Shown: positions 52,881-62,808 of the stretch, one piece after another | Numbering within the stretch: position 1 is the stretch's first letter | Layout: each line of letters opens with the position of its first letter | The notes under the pieces: generated by a model | The model's input: only the letters and a program-made list of their open reading frames with translations | Databases searched by the model: none | Told to the model about the DNA's origin: nothing | Source: Anodontia alba | Taxonomy: Eukaryota > Mollusca > Bivalvia > Lucinida > Lucinidae | Direction of reading: 5' to 3' | Length of the DNA stretch: 64,000 nucleotides | NCBI GenBank assembly: GCA_964016985.1 | Contig: OZ024827.1 | Location: forward strand, 16,311,374 to 16,375,373 | Made by a program: the position numbers and the translations under genes

Positions 52881-54442
52881 CGAGGGTGAGTCAATAAGTA
52901 ACCAGCCTGACTTATTTCCGTTGAGATCCACCTCTTCTTTTTTGATGTAATTGCCCTCTAGTGTGATGCACTTAGACCAACGGTGTTTAATTGCCATCAG
53001 CCCAGAACTGAAAAAGTCAGGGTCCTTTCCATTGACCCACTCCTCAACTGCCATCACAACTTCTTCATCAGACTGGAAACAAAGTCCATGGATATCCTTT
53101 TTCAAGTTTGGGAACAGGAAGAAGTCGCTAGGAGCTAGGTCAGGCGAATAAGTAGGATGTGGTATTAATTCAAACCCGTTTCGCTATGCGTACGTTTCGT
53201 AATGCCTGCGCTTTTTCTTCCACCTGAATTCGCCTATCAGAGTATACCAGATCCCGAACTTTCTTACACATTTCTTCGTCGGTTCTTACACATTTCTTCG
53301 TCGGTGGCATCCAGTGGGCATACAGACCTGTCTTCATCTTCTAAAGACGTTCTACAGCGTTTGAATTCCCCTACCCAGAATTTAGCCCAAGCATAAGATG
53401 GTGCAGAAGACCCATAAACATCGGCTAACTTGCCGTGTGTTTCATTGCCTGGTTTACCTTTTAAATACAAGTACCGAATTACAACACAGTACTCAACTTT
53501 AGATGAAAAACATGCCTTTGCATCACAAGCCATGTTTGACATTCAATATGTTATTAATAAAAAATGACTCGATACGTGTGCATCCATTGCAACTTTGCAA
53601 GTGTGGACTCTCGCGTTGTCCTGTTGCAGCAAAACACCTTTAGAGAGTTTACCTCAGTGTTTTTCACGGATGTCGGTTCTCAGCTGGTCTAACAAGTTTG
53701 CATAGTACACTCCAGTTATTGTACTTCTCTTGGGTAAAAAGTCCAACATAATAACTCTTTTTGCATCCCAAAATACTGAGCCCATCACCTTGCCAGCAGA
53801 TGGTTGCGTCTTGAACTTATTTGGCCTCGGGGTACCCAGGCCCTACCCACTGACGACTCTGAGCTTTATTCTCTGGCTCATAATAATGAAGCGAAATGTC
53901 ATCTACAGTCACCAAACGCAAAAAGAAAATCATCTTTTGACCTAAAACGCTTCAACAAGGCGCTGCATACTGATGCTCTGGTTGCCATTTGCTCATCGCT
54001 AAGGGATTTGGGGACCCAACGGGTTGTTAGCTTGAGCATACCTAAACGATCATGTAAGATTGTTGAAACGCTACCATGTGAAATGCCTAATGCCTGCATC
54101 CAGACCTGTCTTCATCTTCTAAAGACGTTCTACTGCATTTGAATTCCCCTACCCAGAATTTAGCCTGAGCATAAGATGGTGCAGAAGACCCATAAACATC
54201 GGCTAACTTGCCGTGTATTTCATTGCCTGTACCGAATTACAACACGGAACTCAACTTTAGATGAAAAGCATGCCTTTGCATCACTAGCCATGTTTGACAT
54301 TCAATATCTTATTAATAAAAAAAGACTCGATACGTGTGCAATTTTGTACCCATGTATAAAACATATATTGAAACAAAGCATGAAAATCGTGATCATCTCG
54401 GTCCATCACAAATGGGATAGGCTGGTAATTTACACGCCCTCG
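52881..54442 (-). pseudogene. Degenerate mariner element with broken transposase
   Basis: TA duplication (52879-52880, 54443-54444); ends CGAGGGTGAGTCAATAAGTA and ..TAATTTACACGCCCTCG. Minus-strand frames give LGISHGSVSTILHDRLGM (about 54085), a V-D-D-I-S-L-H-Y-Y site where DET is expected, QQDNARVHTC (about 53620) and YSPDLAPSDFF (about 53140): the D,D34D family signature. Frameshifts and an internal self-duplication make it non-functional. The usual size is near 1.3 kb; the excess is the duplication. Confidence 0.92.
53321..53585 (-). repeat. Misplaced copy of the mariner transposase N-terminal part
   Basis: Nearly repeats 54101-54345 (CAGACCTGTCTTCATCTTC to ACTCGATACGTGTGCA) and lies between the second and third catalytic blocks. 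Both copies end in the same CGATACGTGTGCA, pointing to template switching or unequal exchange. Confidence 0.85.
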
Positions 54443-55156
54443 TATCTTTCCGTCGAATGTTGCTTTCGTCTAACCCGATGCTTGGTCGAATTTTCGTCGA
54501 AAAAATCGTCGAATTGACATTTTGTCAAAAATTCGTCGAATTTTCGCTGAAAAACTGAAAGGAACTAAAACGAAAATAACTTACCCAAAAACATCCTACT
54601 GCACATGATTTTTATTACCTGCTGACATCATCGGTGTGCTTGTTTATATTGCATATGCATTGAGGTCTTACAGAACACCAAAAAAACAAAAAAAAAACAG
54701 ACTAGAATAAATAGAATAAGAAGAATAGAACATTTTCATTTTCAAATCTAGTAATCTAAGCCTTCAGATCGTCATTTCAATATGTGATGTTGTAAGCCCT
54801 GACAATGTTTTGGCAAGGTCTGTCCTGACATTTCCAACCTGTTGATATGAAAAATAATCAAGCAAGCCGATAACAATTAGTCATGATGAGCTCGGATTAT
54901 TGGCCAGATCACGGTAAAAAATTTGACCAAGTGTCGCATTTTTTAAAATACAAATTCGACGAATTGTCCTATTTCAATATATTTTTCGACCGAACGTTGT
55001 ATTCGACCGAAAGCTACATTCGACCGAGTGGGTTTCGACCAAATGACATGCACCCAGTAGTGACATATCCTTGATAACTCAATTGTCAGTAGCTTACCAT
55101 TAATGTTAAAATCTCATAAAGCTAATTATGTCATTCTCAGTTTTACATTTTTCTTT

Positions 55157-55370
55157 TACAGTAAATGTCCTAAAATTTGACCACTTTATTCCATACTTTT
55201 TTCACCTAAATTTTGTTTTTCAAAAAGTTTCTTTAAACACTTAGAGGAATGGCAAACTGTGTAGACCCTTATCAGATTGCTTCTTCAGGAACAGTCTGAT
55301 CTGGGTACACACTGTTGCATATGTCGTTTTGTCAGAAACTATGGTGTACATTTCAGGACATTTGTCTTCT
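55157..55370. repeat. HpI4 hairpin element
   Basis: TACAGTAAATGTCCTAAAAT to ACATTTCAGGACATTTG; core GATTGCTTCTTCAGGAACAG. Confidence 0.75.
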
Positions 55371-55656
55371 TCACTTTTTACCATAACACTCCCTTCTTTA
55401 CAGATTTGTTGAAGATGTATTAAAAATCAGAGCCCTAGATAAGAGAGTAAAGGGTATTTCAGCATTGCTTTTTTGAAAATCAGCATTGAAATTGAAGTTG
55501 AGGGGTAAAATACTCAATGAAATTTGGTGTTTCAGCATTGAAATCAAATTTATTGGATACTATTATCAGTGAACTTTACTGCTTCTAAATAAAAAAGCAA
55601 TATCCCTCACATTGATGCTTTTGTGAGCAGTAGCAGTACAATAGATCAGAAAGGCT

Positions 55657-55838
55657 TTAACGCTTAAAGCACTAATGACAAATACATTTCTAGGTTTTTT
55701 TTTCAGAGAAAATAAAGCTTGGCATTTGATGTGAATTGTCTGCTATGCAGACAATTCACATCAAATGCCAAGCTTTATTATCTCTGAAAAAAAAATAGGA
55801 TTTTGTAAGCTACACTTATGCTTGTTGCTTTAAGAGTT
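55657..55838. repeat. HpE4, near-perfect long hairpin
   Basis: TTAACGCTTAAAGCACTAAT to GCTTTAAGAG. Arms of about 46 bp (AATAAAGCTTGGCATTTGAT and complement) surround a TATG spacer. Confidence 0.85.
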
Positions 55839-56581
55839 GAGCAAATGGGCATTTAAGCATTGACCTTAAAAGCAGCGGGTAAAATGCTCTTTGCATCAAA
55901 CCCTTATCTAGAGCACTGAAAATATAAGTGAAGATTCCCAGGAAATGCCACAATCACGAAGCATAGCCCTCTAGAGACATTTGAACTAAAGAAGCCTTTC
56001 ATAATAGGGATCAATTTTAGTGCTTGCTAACTTGCTAAATGCTAGTTAATTTCCTCAAAAAGCAAGCTGCAATTTCCATCACTTGCTAATTCTAGCAAGT
56101 TGGAAAGATTCTCTTTAATTGTGGAACCTGAGGCACTGTTGCTAAAGTTTTGCAATTTCTTTTCCAAAAGCAATGACTATATTTTTTTTTATTTTTCCCA
56201 GAATACAGGTTTTGACATTACATGCAAATTGTCTCCATAGGAGACAATTTGCATGTAATGTCAAAACCTGTTTTCTGGGAAAAATAAGAAAAATATTTTA
56301 AAATGTCTGCTGAAATTTTTATCGGGAGTGCAAAGGTTTAAAGCCACATTTAACAGTGTTTATAAGTATGAAAAAGCAAGCGGCTGAAAGGTTTAGCAAG
56401 TAAAAAATAATGCTACTTGCTAATTTTAGCAAGCTGTCAAGAAAGTTAAATTTGAACCCTGCATAATACCAGTCCTACTGTAGTCAAACATAAAATTGTA
56501 TCAGACACATTAACTTTTCAAAAGATTATTGTTTATCCAGATTTTGACTCTAATTAAAATGTATATTTTATTTTGCAACAG
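55839..56581. repeat. GCTTGCTAA-repeat element around HpD15
   Basis: AGTGCTTGCTAACTTGCTAA (about 56030) and CTTGCTAATTTTAGCAAGC (about 56420), with GCAAGTAAAA words, flank HpD15. They look like inverted flanks of an unnamed element. The rest of this stretch is unassigned. Confidence 0.45.
56170..56343 (-). repeat. HpD15, near-perfect hairpin
   Basis: CAGGTTTTGACATTACATGC with AAATTGTCTCCATAGGAGAC and complement, arms about 60 bp. Confidence 0.9.
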
Positions 56582-56707
56582 AAGGTTCAGTTTGAAATAG
56601 CAGATGCCACTAGGCGAGAGTACCAACCAGAGAGCTTTGATGTAATCTACAGTAGGGATACGATACTACATATACCTGATAAACTTGCTCTCTTCCAGAA
56701 GTTTTAT
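56582..56707 (+). CDS. PEAMT: PEAMT exon 9: MT2 catalytic segment
   Basis: Residues 340-381. [10 protein letters not shown] holds D347, the adenine-side acid. [17 protein letters not shown] is the diagnostic PEAMT motif: D365 and H369 correspond to the Asp and catalytic His of Plasmodium PMT (same spacing of four). Acceptor TTTTGCAACAG, donor GTGAGT, phase 0. Hairpin HpG5 begins about 8 bp after the donor. Confidence 0.96.
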
Positions 56708-56715
56708 GTGAGTGC

Positions 56716-56943
56716 TTAACCCATTTTAGACAGAATAAACTCCCCACACACTATATATTAGAAGTTTAATTTCAATTTTAGGTAGGTCAGGCTGTGTGAC
56801 TTTAGATATTCCTAGAGAAAAATGGCTAAACTGTTTGCAAACAATGGAGGCCTTGATCAGATGCTGCATTCTGTGGCATCTGATCTGGGTCTGCTTTGTT
56901 TGCCACTTACCCTTTTGGGGATCTCTAGACTAAAATGGGTTAA
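56716..56943 (+). repeat. HpG5 hairpin element (type copy) at the intron 9 donor
   Basis: Inverted ends TTAACCCATTTTAGACAG and CTAGACTAAAATGGGTTAA, TTAA outermost. Core CAGATGCTGCATTCTGTGGC with CAAACAATGGAGGCC. It begins 8 bp after exon 9. Confidence 0.9.
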
Positions 56944-57270
56944 GGTTGTAAATGTTCAGTAGGAACACAACTCAGCATAAAGTATTACTTGATAAACTCA
57001 GTTCCTTAACTTAGTCTGTATAACGTGTACCCCTATATTTCCCTTTAATATATAAAGCAATGGTGAAATACTTGTTGTACCAAAACCGTATCTACATACA
57101 GTGCTCTAGAAAGACGATGACCTCATCAATGAACCCATCCCATCCCCCCCCCCCCCCCCCACTCCCAAAAAAAAGAAAAAAAAAAAAAAAAAATCACCTG
57201 TCACAAAAACTAATGACAATTGACAGTCCTATTAAATGCAGGGGAACGCAGGGATCTACATTATTAGGCT
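56944..57270. other. Unassigned intron 9 DNA with poly(C) and poly(A)
   Basis: A C run at about 57146-57161 and an A run at about 57169-57193. Nothing else recognised. Confidence 0.5.
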
Positions 57271-57662
57271 GGGCCCAGTTGTTCAAAGCGTCGTTAGCTG
57301 AACAAGCTCGTTAAGGGTCATTTCGTTAACTTGAAAGAATGTGCACAGTACTGGTTAACCGCTTAGAGGACTAAGCCTGCCCAGTAAACGTGTGGTTAGG
57401 TAAACTGACCGCGCTCGACATGACCCCATTGGGTTGACTGGGCCGTAAAACCTAAACACAAACAAACATTTCGTTAACTGTTTTAGCGGATTCAATACAC
57501 AATATTCTGAAATTTTTTGCTGAAAAAATGTGAGTAGCTTTTGCACTGCAAAAGCTACTCACATTTTTTCAGCAAAAAATTTCAGCATATTTGCGTATCA
57601 CTCGATCTAAATTTTAACAAATTGTTAACTAACGACATCGTTAGTTTTGAACAACTGGGCCC
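57271..57662. repeat. HpF7 interrupted by SINE S11
   Basis: GGGCCCAGTTGTTCAAAGC to TTTTGAACAACTGGGCCC; hairpin TGAGTAGCTTTTGCACTGC perfect. Confidence 0.9.
57332..57466 (+). mobile_element. SINE S11, 5'-truncated
   Basis: TGAAAGAATGTGCACAGTAC to CCTAAACACAAACAAA; perfect 13 bp duplication CATTTCGTTAACT (57319-57331, 57467-57479). Confidence 0.92.
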
Positions 57663-57731
57663 AGATTTCCAGAATTTTGCAGCTTTAAAGCAGACTTTCA
57701 ATCTGTTTTTATACCTTGCCACATGATATTG

Positions 57732-58222
57732 GTGGGGTATTATGTATTCCCCGACAAGTGTCCGTTCCTCCATCTGTTCACCTGTCCGCCCATCAGCGCT
57801 TGGTTTCCAATCTCTAACTTGAAAAGTTTTTGATGGATTTTATTCAAATTGTGCTTACACATGTATATTAGGAGTGAGTGGTTTGGGGATTGTTAATGGG
57901 TAAATTTTGTTATATTTTCGTTTCTGGATGATAACTTGTGTAAATACCAGTGGATTTTCACCAAACTTGGTGTGCATTGATATTATGGAGATCTGGTTTG
58001 AGATTGTTGATGGGCAAATTTCATCAATTTTTGACAGAGTTGTCTGCCCTCCACATGTCCGTAATTTCATTCCGGATGATAACTTGAGTAAATATCAATT
58101 GACTTCCGCCAAACTTGGTATGTGCATTGATATTATGGAGGTCTGGTTTGGGATTGCCAATGGGCAAATTTTCATCAGTTTTTGACAGAATTATCTGCCT
58201 GCCACAGTGGTGGGGTACTATT
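57732..58222. repeat. Tandem-unit element, 148 bp period
   Basis: GTGGGGTATTATGTATTCCC at one edge and GTGGTGGGGTACTATTG at the other. GGATGATAACTTG units start about 57922 and 58070, with CCAAACTTGGTGTGCATTGA in each. Confidence 0.65.
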
Positions 58223-58283
58223 GTTTTCACGTTTTTATTTACTTTTAGCAAATGTTTTCATGCATATATCTCTCTTCTTTCTC

Positions 58284-58497
58284 TTAACCCTAGTCCTGCT
58301 GAACCCGGATATGTCCTGCCTTTGCAAACAGTGTAGATCCAGATCAGTTGGCTTCTTCGGAAGCCAACTGATCTGGATATGCACTGTTTGCCATTAAGTA
58401 TGTGATTTTTTATCAACAATCTGGATCAAATAATCTGATTGGCTGAAAATAAGAAATGGGGATGGCATCTTAATTTATTCAGCAGGACAAGGGTTAA
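58284..58497 (+). repeat. HpA13 hairpin element
   Basis: TTAACCCTAGTCCTGCTGAA to AGCAGGACAAGGGTTAA; hairpin GATCAGTTGGCTTCTTCGG. Confidence 0.92.
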
Positions 58498-58549
58498 TGA
58501 TTAAATTATTTGTCATTTCTCATATTATATGTTGAAAATGCATTAGTTT

Positions 58550-58997
58550 GTATAGCTCTAGATATGAGGTTTATCAAGGTAAATATTTTTCTTATTTCTC
58601 CATAAAAACATGTGGGTAATACTTAATTGTATATATTTGGTCAGACAGGCCTGAGCAAACAGTGTAGACCCTCATGAGATCATCATGGTCTACACTGTAT
58701 GTCACTCATCCAGCTATTTTTAGACACAGCAGTGGGTAGTAAACTGTTCTTGGTCAAATTTTGGATTAAGTATGGTAAGGTGTCTGAATATTAAGGGTAA
58801 ATACAGTAAAGTATTATTAGCAAATCAGTAATGATAATCATTTTTGTGGAATTTATCGATCAATTAATCGATTATCCAATTCATTATGCCAACCTTACAT
58901 GTGAGTACTTATATGTTTTTATGAATAAATGAGAATTTTTTTATTTTTTTATTTTTTTTTTTTTTGTTAAAAACATTGGCTTATCTAAAGCTATGGC
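58550..58997. repeat. HpB25 interrupted by HpH8
   Basis: TATAGCTCTAGATATGAGG to ATAAAAACATGTGGGTAATA, then HpH8 (58628-58810), then GAGTACTTATATGTTTTTAT and CTTATCTAAAGCTATGG. Confidence 0.65.
58628..58810. repeat. HpH8 hairpin element
   Basis: GTCAGACAGGCCTGAGCAAA, short core GACCCTCATGAGATCATCATGG, right end AAGGGTAAATACAGTA. Confidence 0.7.
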
Positions 58998-59061
58998 TAA
59001 GAATTGTACATTTTACATAATGTCACTATCTCTGTCCTAACCACAGAATGGATTTCAACCA

Positions 59062-59272
59062 GGGCCCAGTTGTTCAAAGCTAACGATGTCGTTAGTTAAC
59101 GATTCGTTAAAATTTAAATCAAGTGATATGCCAATATGCTGAAATTTTTTGCTGAAAAAACATTTTCTCAGCAAAAAATATCAGAATATTGTGTATTGAA
59201 TCCGCTAAAACAGTTGACGCAATGACCCTTAACGAGCTCGTTAAGCTAACGACGCTTTGAACAACTGGGCCC
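59062..59272. repeat. HpF8, apex deleted
   Basis: GGGCCCAGTTGTTCAAAGC to GCTTTGAACAACTGGGCCC; GCTGAAAAAACATTTTCTCAGC bridges the arms. Confidence 0.88.
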
Positions 59273-59596
59273 AGATTTTCTGAATAACTTCTCATGTACT
59301 AGAGTCATGCAAGACCTATCCATTATTTATCAACTTCTGAGGACCAGGGTGGTCAGCTTAGGTCAAAGTCACAAAAGGCAGAGAGTGATGGCACACCATC
59401 TTTAGGCTAACAGAATGGACATAATGTCTGCCCACCTCTCCCCCACCTCACTTGTTGAACATATTTTACTGTTGTTCTGGAGATCCTTTATAGATTAATC
59501 AAGGCTGTGGAAATATTATGCTCCACGTGTTCAAAGTCCCATTTTTCTGAGGACAAGTAAGGAATTTCAATTTACTTGTCCTGGGACAAGGACTTC
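59273..59596. other. Unassigned intron 9 DNA
   Basis: No repeat or exon recognised. Confidence 0.4.
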
Positions 59597-59763
59597 ATAG
59601 CTCTAGCTAAGAAGAGTATCCAGATTATGAGATATATATTTTTCTTATTTCTCAAAGAAAACATATGTTGTAAGTACTCATTTGAAGCACCTCTGCCTCT
59701 CCAAGGTGCTTCGAATAAGTATCCACAACATATGCTTTCTTCGAGAATAATGACAAATGTCAG
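59597..59763. repeat. HpB26 hairpin element before exon 10
   Basis: CATAGCTCTAGCTAAGAAG; hairpin ATGTTGTAAGTACTCATTTG with CACCTCTGCCTCTCCAAGGTG. Ends about 95 bp before exon 10. Confidence 0.8.
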
Positions 59764-59858
59764 TTTTTGGGCAAGTAAATCTTGGTTGGACAAGTAGATT
59801 GTCTGTGTACAAGTAATAAAATTTGATAATTCTACAACCCTGGGTTTGATATTTTCAG

Positions 59859-59990
59859 AAATGGTTGAAGGTTGGAGGAAAGCTGTTCATTTCAGACTAT
59901 TGTTGCAGTGATACAGATCATTCAGATCATTTCAAAGCTTACGTTAAACAGCGAGGGTATAATCTAATGTCACCAGCAGCTTATGGAAAG
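59859..59990 (+). CDS. PEAMT: PEAMT exon 10: MT2 substrate-binding region
   Basis: Residues 382-425. KWLKVGGKLFISDYC is the strand after the catalytic segment. FKAYVKQRGYNL aligns with the phosphate-binding Y-x3-R-x-Y of Plasmodium PMT, so Y409, R413 and Y415 are the predicted phosphate ligands. Acceptor TTTTCAG, donor GTAGGT, phase 0. Confidence 0.95.
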
Positions 59991-60189
59991 GTAGGTTGAC
60001 ATCAGTGTTTTCTCACCTTGCATACCATTATAGGCATAAAATCTTCCAAAACTTCAAAAAGAAACATTTTTTGTGCAAAATAATATATATAGTGTTAATA
60101 AATCTTTTATATGGATATGAAAAATTTTAAAGTTAAAAATCACAAAGATCTATGATAAAAATAGAGGATTTCAATTAGAAGGACCTAGT

Positions 60190-60425
60190 TAGTATTTGGT
60201 CTACCTTGCTTTTTACCAGTCAATGGAGATAATAGAAAAAAAACTACTATTATCTCTCATTGGGACAGACAAGCTTTACAAAAACTTAAGATCCAGATCA
60301 GTGCCACAGAATGCGGCTACAGTATTTGCACTCAGTTACGTGGTTTTTAGATATATCATTTGGTGGTAGAATGAACTAATTCAAATGTTAGGGAAAGTAA
60401 GATAAGCATTTAGGTGTCCCAATAC
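60190..60425. repeat. HpH9, degenerate
   Basis: ACTACTATTATCTCTCATTG inverted pair, AAGATCCAGATCAGTGCC and TTTAGGTGTCCCAATA remain. Confidence 0.5.
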
Positions 60426-60426
60426 A

Positions 60427-60510
60427 TCACAAAAACATGCCTATATTATTTTGACCCCTTAAACCTCACCAAGGCAGTTCTAATGAGTACCCACAATCTA
60501 TGTTTTGTTA
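60427..60510 (-). repeat. HpC9, partial
   Basis: CATCACAAAAACATGCCTAT joined to CACCAAGGCAGTTCTAATG. Confidence 0.75.
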
Positions 60511-61153
60511 GGATACAAAACTTATGGGGTCCACCTTTAAACCATCTGATATCCTAAATCATCTTATAATGAGTGTCTTCTAAAGAGGTTCCCGTATACT
60601 TTCAAGAAGCTTAGTAATTCTAATTTTGGTCCAAAACAATGTGTCACATACAGATAAGAACCGTCATTGAAGCTATATCTCATTTAAGTTTGAACATGCC
60701 GAGTTTTTCTTTCAGAGAATTTGACCCCCACCTTCCCGACTATTACTATATAAAAGTCAGGCTAGTGGGGTATTGCACTTCCATGTGTTTCTAATGGCTG
60801 AGACCATAAAATTCTGCTCGGATACCAATAAAATGATGTTCTGTTATGCAATTAGTTAAGTAATGCTGATAAGACAGTTAACTAGAAACCCACTCTCAAA
60901 ATTCATAAATATAAAACACAATGAAGTAGCTCAAAACCGATTCCAAAATCTACATCTGCATAAAAAATTAATCAAATTACACATTTTAAATGGTTTCCTA
61001 TGTTAAAAATAAAGATTTTAAGACTATATATTACAGTGCAGGGAACCAGTTTTATCAGAGAAAAGTAGTCCCCCAGGTAAATCTGGTAATACCACCTGTT
61101 GTGAGCAGACTCATTAGTGTATGAGAGTTGAGGGCAGTAGCCATAAAACATCT
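60511..61153. other. Unassigned intron 10 DNA
   Basis: A/T-rich; a GTGGGGTATTGCACTTCCAT phrase near 60765 resembles edges of the 57.7 kb element. Nothing else recognised. Confidence 0.4.
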
Positions 61154-61398
61154 GGGCCCAGTTGTTCAAAACTAACGATGTCGTTAGTTAACGATTCGTT
61201 AAAATTTACATCGTATGATACGCAAATATGCTGAAATTTTTTGCTGAAAAAAATGTGAGTAGCTTTTGCATTGCAAAAGCTACTCACATTTTTTTAGCAG
61301 AAAATATCAGAATATTGTATATTGAATCTGCTAAAACAGTTAACGAAATGACCCTTAACGAGCTCGTTAAGCTAACGACGCTTTGAACAACTGGGCCC
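61154..61398. repeat. HpF9 hairpin element, best conserved
   Basis: GGGCCCAGTTGTTCAAAAC to GCTTTGAACAACTGGGCCC; hairpin TGAGTAGCTTTTGCATTGC, 131 bp before exon 11. Confidence 0.92.
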
Positions 61399-61529
61399 TG
61401 GTTGAATTATCAGTTGAGCATGAATTTTTTTGCCACTTTTTTTTCTAAGAGAAAAACCTGGCATGAAGTTCATATGGTTGGTGAGAAATATGGGACCATA
61501 ATAAATTGAAATGTTGTTTGTTTTTTTAG

Positions 61530-61646
61530 GTGCTTGAGAAAGCAGGTTTTTCTCATGTGAAGGCTGAAGACAGAACAGACTTGTTTGTAGAATCTCTGGA
61601 ATCAGAACTAGTCAAGACTGAGGGTATGAAAGAGGAATTTGTAAAA
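61530..61646 (+). CDS. PEAMT: PEAMT exon 11: MT2 C-terminal helices
   Basis: Residues 426-464. VLEKAGFSHVKAEDRTDLF is the typical late methyltransferase strand and helix. The charged helix ESELVKTEGMKEEFVK follows. Acceptor TTTTTTTAG, donor GTGAGT, phase 0. Hairpin element HpD16 begins about 16 bp after the donor. Confidence 0.93.
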
Positions 61647-61662
61647 GTGAGTATTTCTCTTA

Positions 61663-61870
61663 TTAATGCTTAGCATGCTGGGTAAAAATTTCAGCAGTTG
61701 ACATTTTGAAATGTTTTTTCTTATTTTTCCCAGAAAACTGGCTTTGATAGTCATGCTAATATTCTCCTCTAATTTGCTTGAAATGTCAAAGCCTGTTTTC
61801 TGGGAAAAATAAGAAAAATATCATTAATTTGTCATTTTGCTGGATTTGCCCAGAGAGTGGTAAACATTAA
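61663..61870 (+). repeat. HpD16 at the intron 11 donor
   Basis: ATTAATGCTTAGCATGCTGG to CAGAGAGTGGTAAACATTAA, 16 bp into the intron; hairpin partly eroded. Confidence 0.85.
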
Positions 61871-61984
61871 AGGATGGAACTATTAATAAGCTCTTATTTG
61901 TAAATTTCCTCAGTGTGATGTACTTATTAATCACATGACATTTATACAATGTTTTGACATTGTGGCATATTGCATCTGTGTTTG

Positions 61985-62105
61985 AGTTGGAATTTTATGG
62001 CCCAGTCAATATTTAAGGTCATGTGAGCCAAACAGTTTACCAAATCACACTTTTATTGGGCAAGCTTAGTCCTGTAAGCAGTTAACCAATATTTCTGCAT
62101 ATTCT
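61985..62105 (-). mobile_element. SINE S12, old partial copy
   Basis: Reverse of the S-family 3' half: GGCCCAGTCAATATTTAAGG, CCAAATCACACTTTTATTGG, GCAGTTAACC. Confidence 0.6.
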
Positions 62106-62146
62106 TTTATCAGAAGTTGTGTCACATTAATGATATTACAAATGTA

Positions 62147-62355
62147 ATAGCATTTGTCATGCTAAATACGACAGGCCCTGTCTTAGCAAACAGTGTAGAT
62201 CCAGACCAGTTGGTTTAGAAGCCAACTGATCTGGATCTGCACTGTTTGTCATTAAATATGTGAATTTCTATCAAAAACCCAGATCAAGTAATCTGATTGG
62301 CTGGAAATTAGAAGTGGGCATGGCATCTTAATTTATTCAGCATGACAAGGGTTAA
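62147..62355 (+). repeat. HpA14 hairpin element
   Basis: Left end drifted (GTCATGCTAAATACGACAGG); right CATGACAAGGGTTAA intact. Hairpin GACCAGTTGGTTTAGAAGCC. Confidence 0.8.
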
Positions 62356-62681
62356 GTTGTTTTCAGTTCCAGCTCTATGCAACAAAATAATCTTTAAAGA
62401 CACAATAAAAAGTAGCAATAAAGATAGCCAGGAAAGGGCACATTCTCACAAAAGCACACTGTACCATGGCAGTATTTCTATTGCAGTCCCTCTTCATTTT
62501 ATTCTTTTGGATAAATTTTATCTGTAATTTGATTGAAATAGTCATTACAGATAACTCTCTTTATACTGACACTCAATACAATGACAGAGTTCGTTATAAT
62601 GACAATTTGACTGTCATGAAACCTTTGCTTAAGAGATAACAATTAGTCACAAATTATGCAAGAATATTATATTTAATACTT

Positions 62682-62775
62682 TAAAGAAACATATGTTTTG
62701 TATGTTTGTTAGAATTGCCTCAGTGAGGTGATTCTAACAAATATTCAAAACATGTACAATGAGGAAATAAGAACA
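62682..62775. repeat. HpB27 hairpin core inside P4
   Basis: ACATATGTTTTGTATGTTTG, GAATTGCCTCAGTGAGGTGATTC and complement; resembles the hairpin in P2, so it may be original to this MITE family. Confidence 0.7.
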
Positions 62776-62808
62776 AAACATGACCTTTCTTATATATCAT
62801 TCTGCTCA

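Larger units (their letters stand above)
52841..55055. mobile_element. TTTGGTCGAA transposon, non-autonomous, hosting a mariner
   Basis: Inverted ends share CATTTGGTCGAAA and GGTCGAATGTA. The 10 bp AGTAGTGACA flanks it (52831-52840, 55056-55065). A 9-10 bp duplication would suit a Mutator-like element (inference). Without the mariner it is about 650 bp, rich in GTCGAA words, with no transposase. Confidence 0.75.

Noticed and set aside
52791..53542. Possible active mariner transposase.
   Set aside because: Separate frames, frameshifts, a changed first catalytic site and the internal duplication show it is dead.
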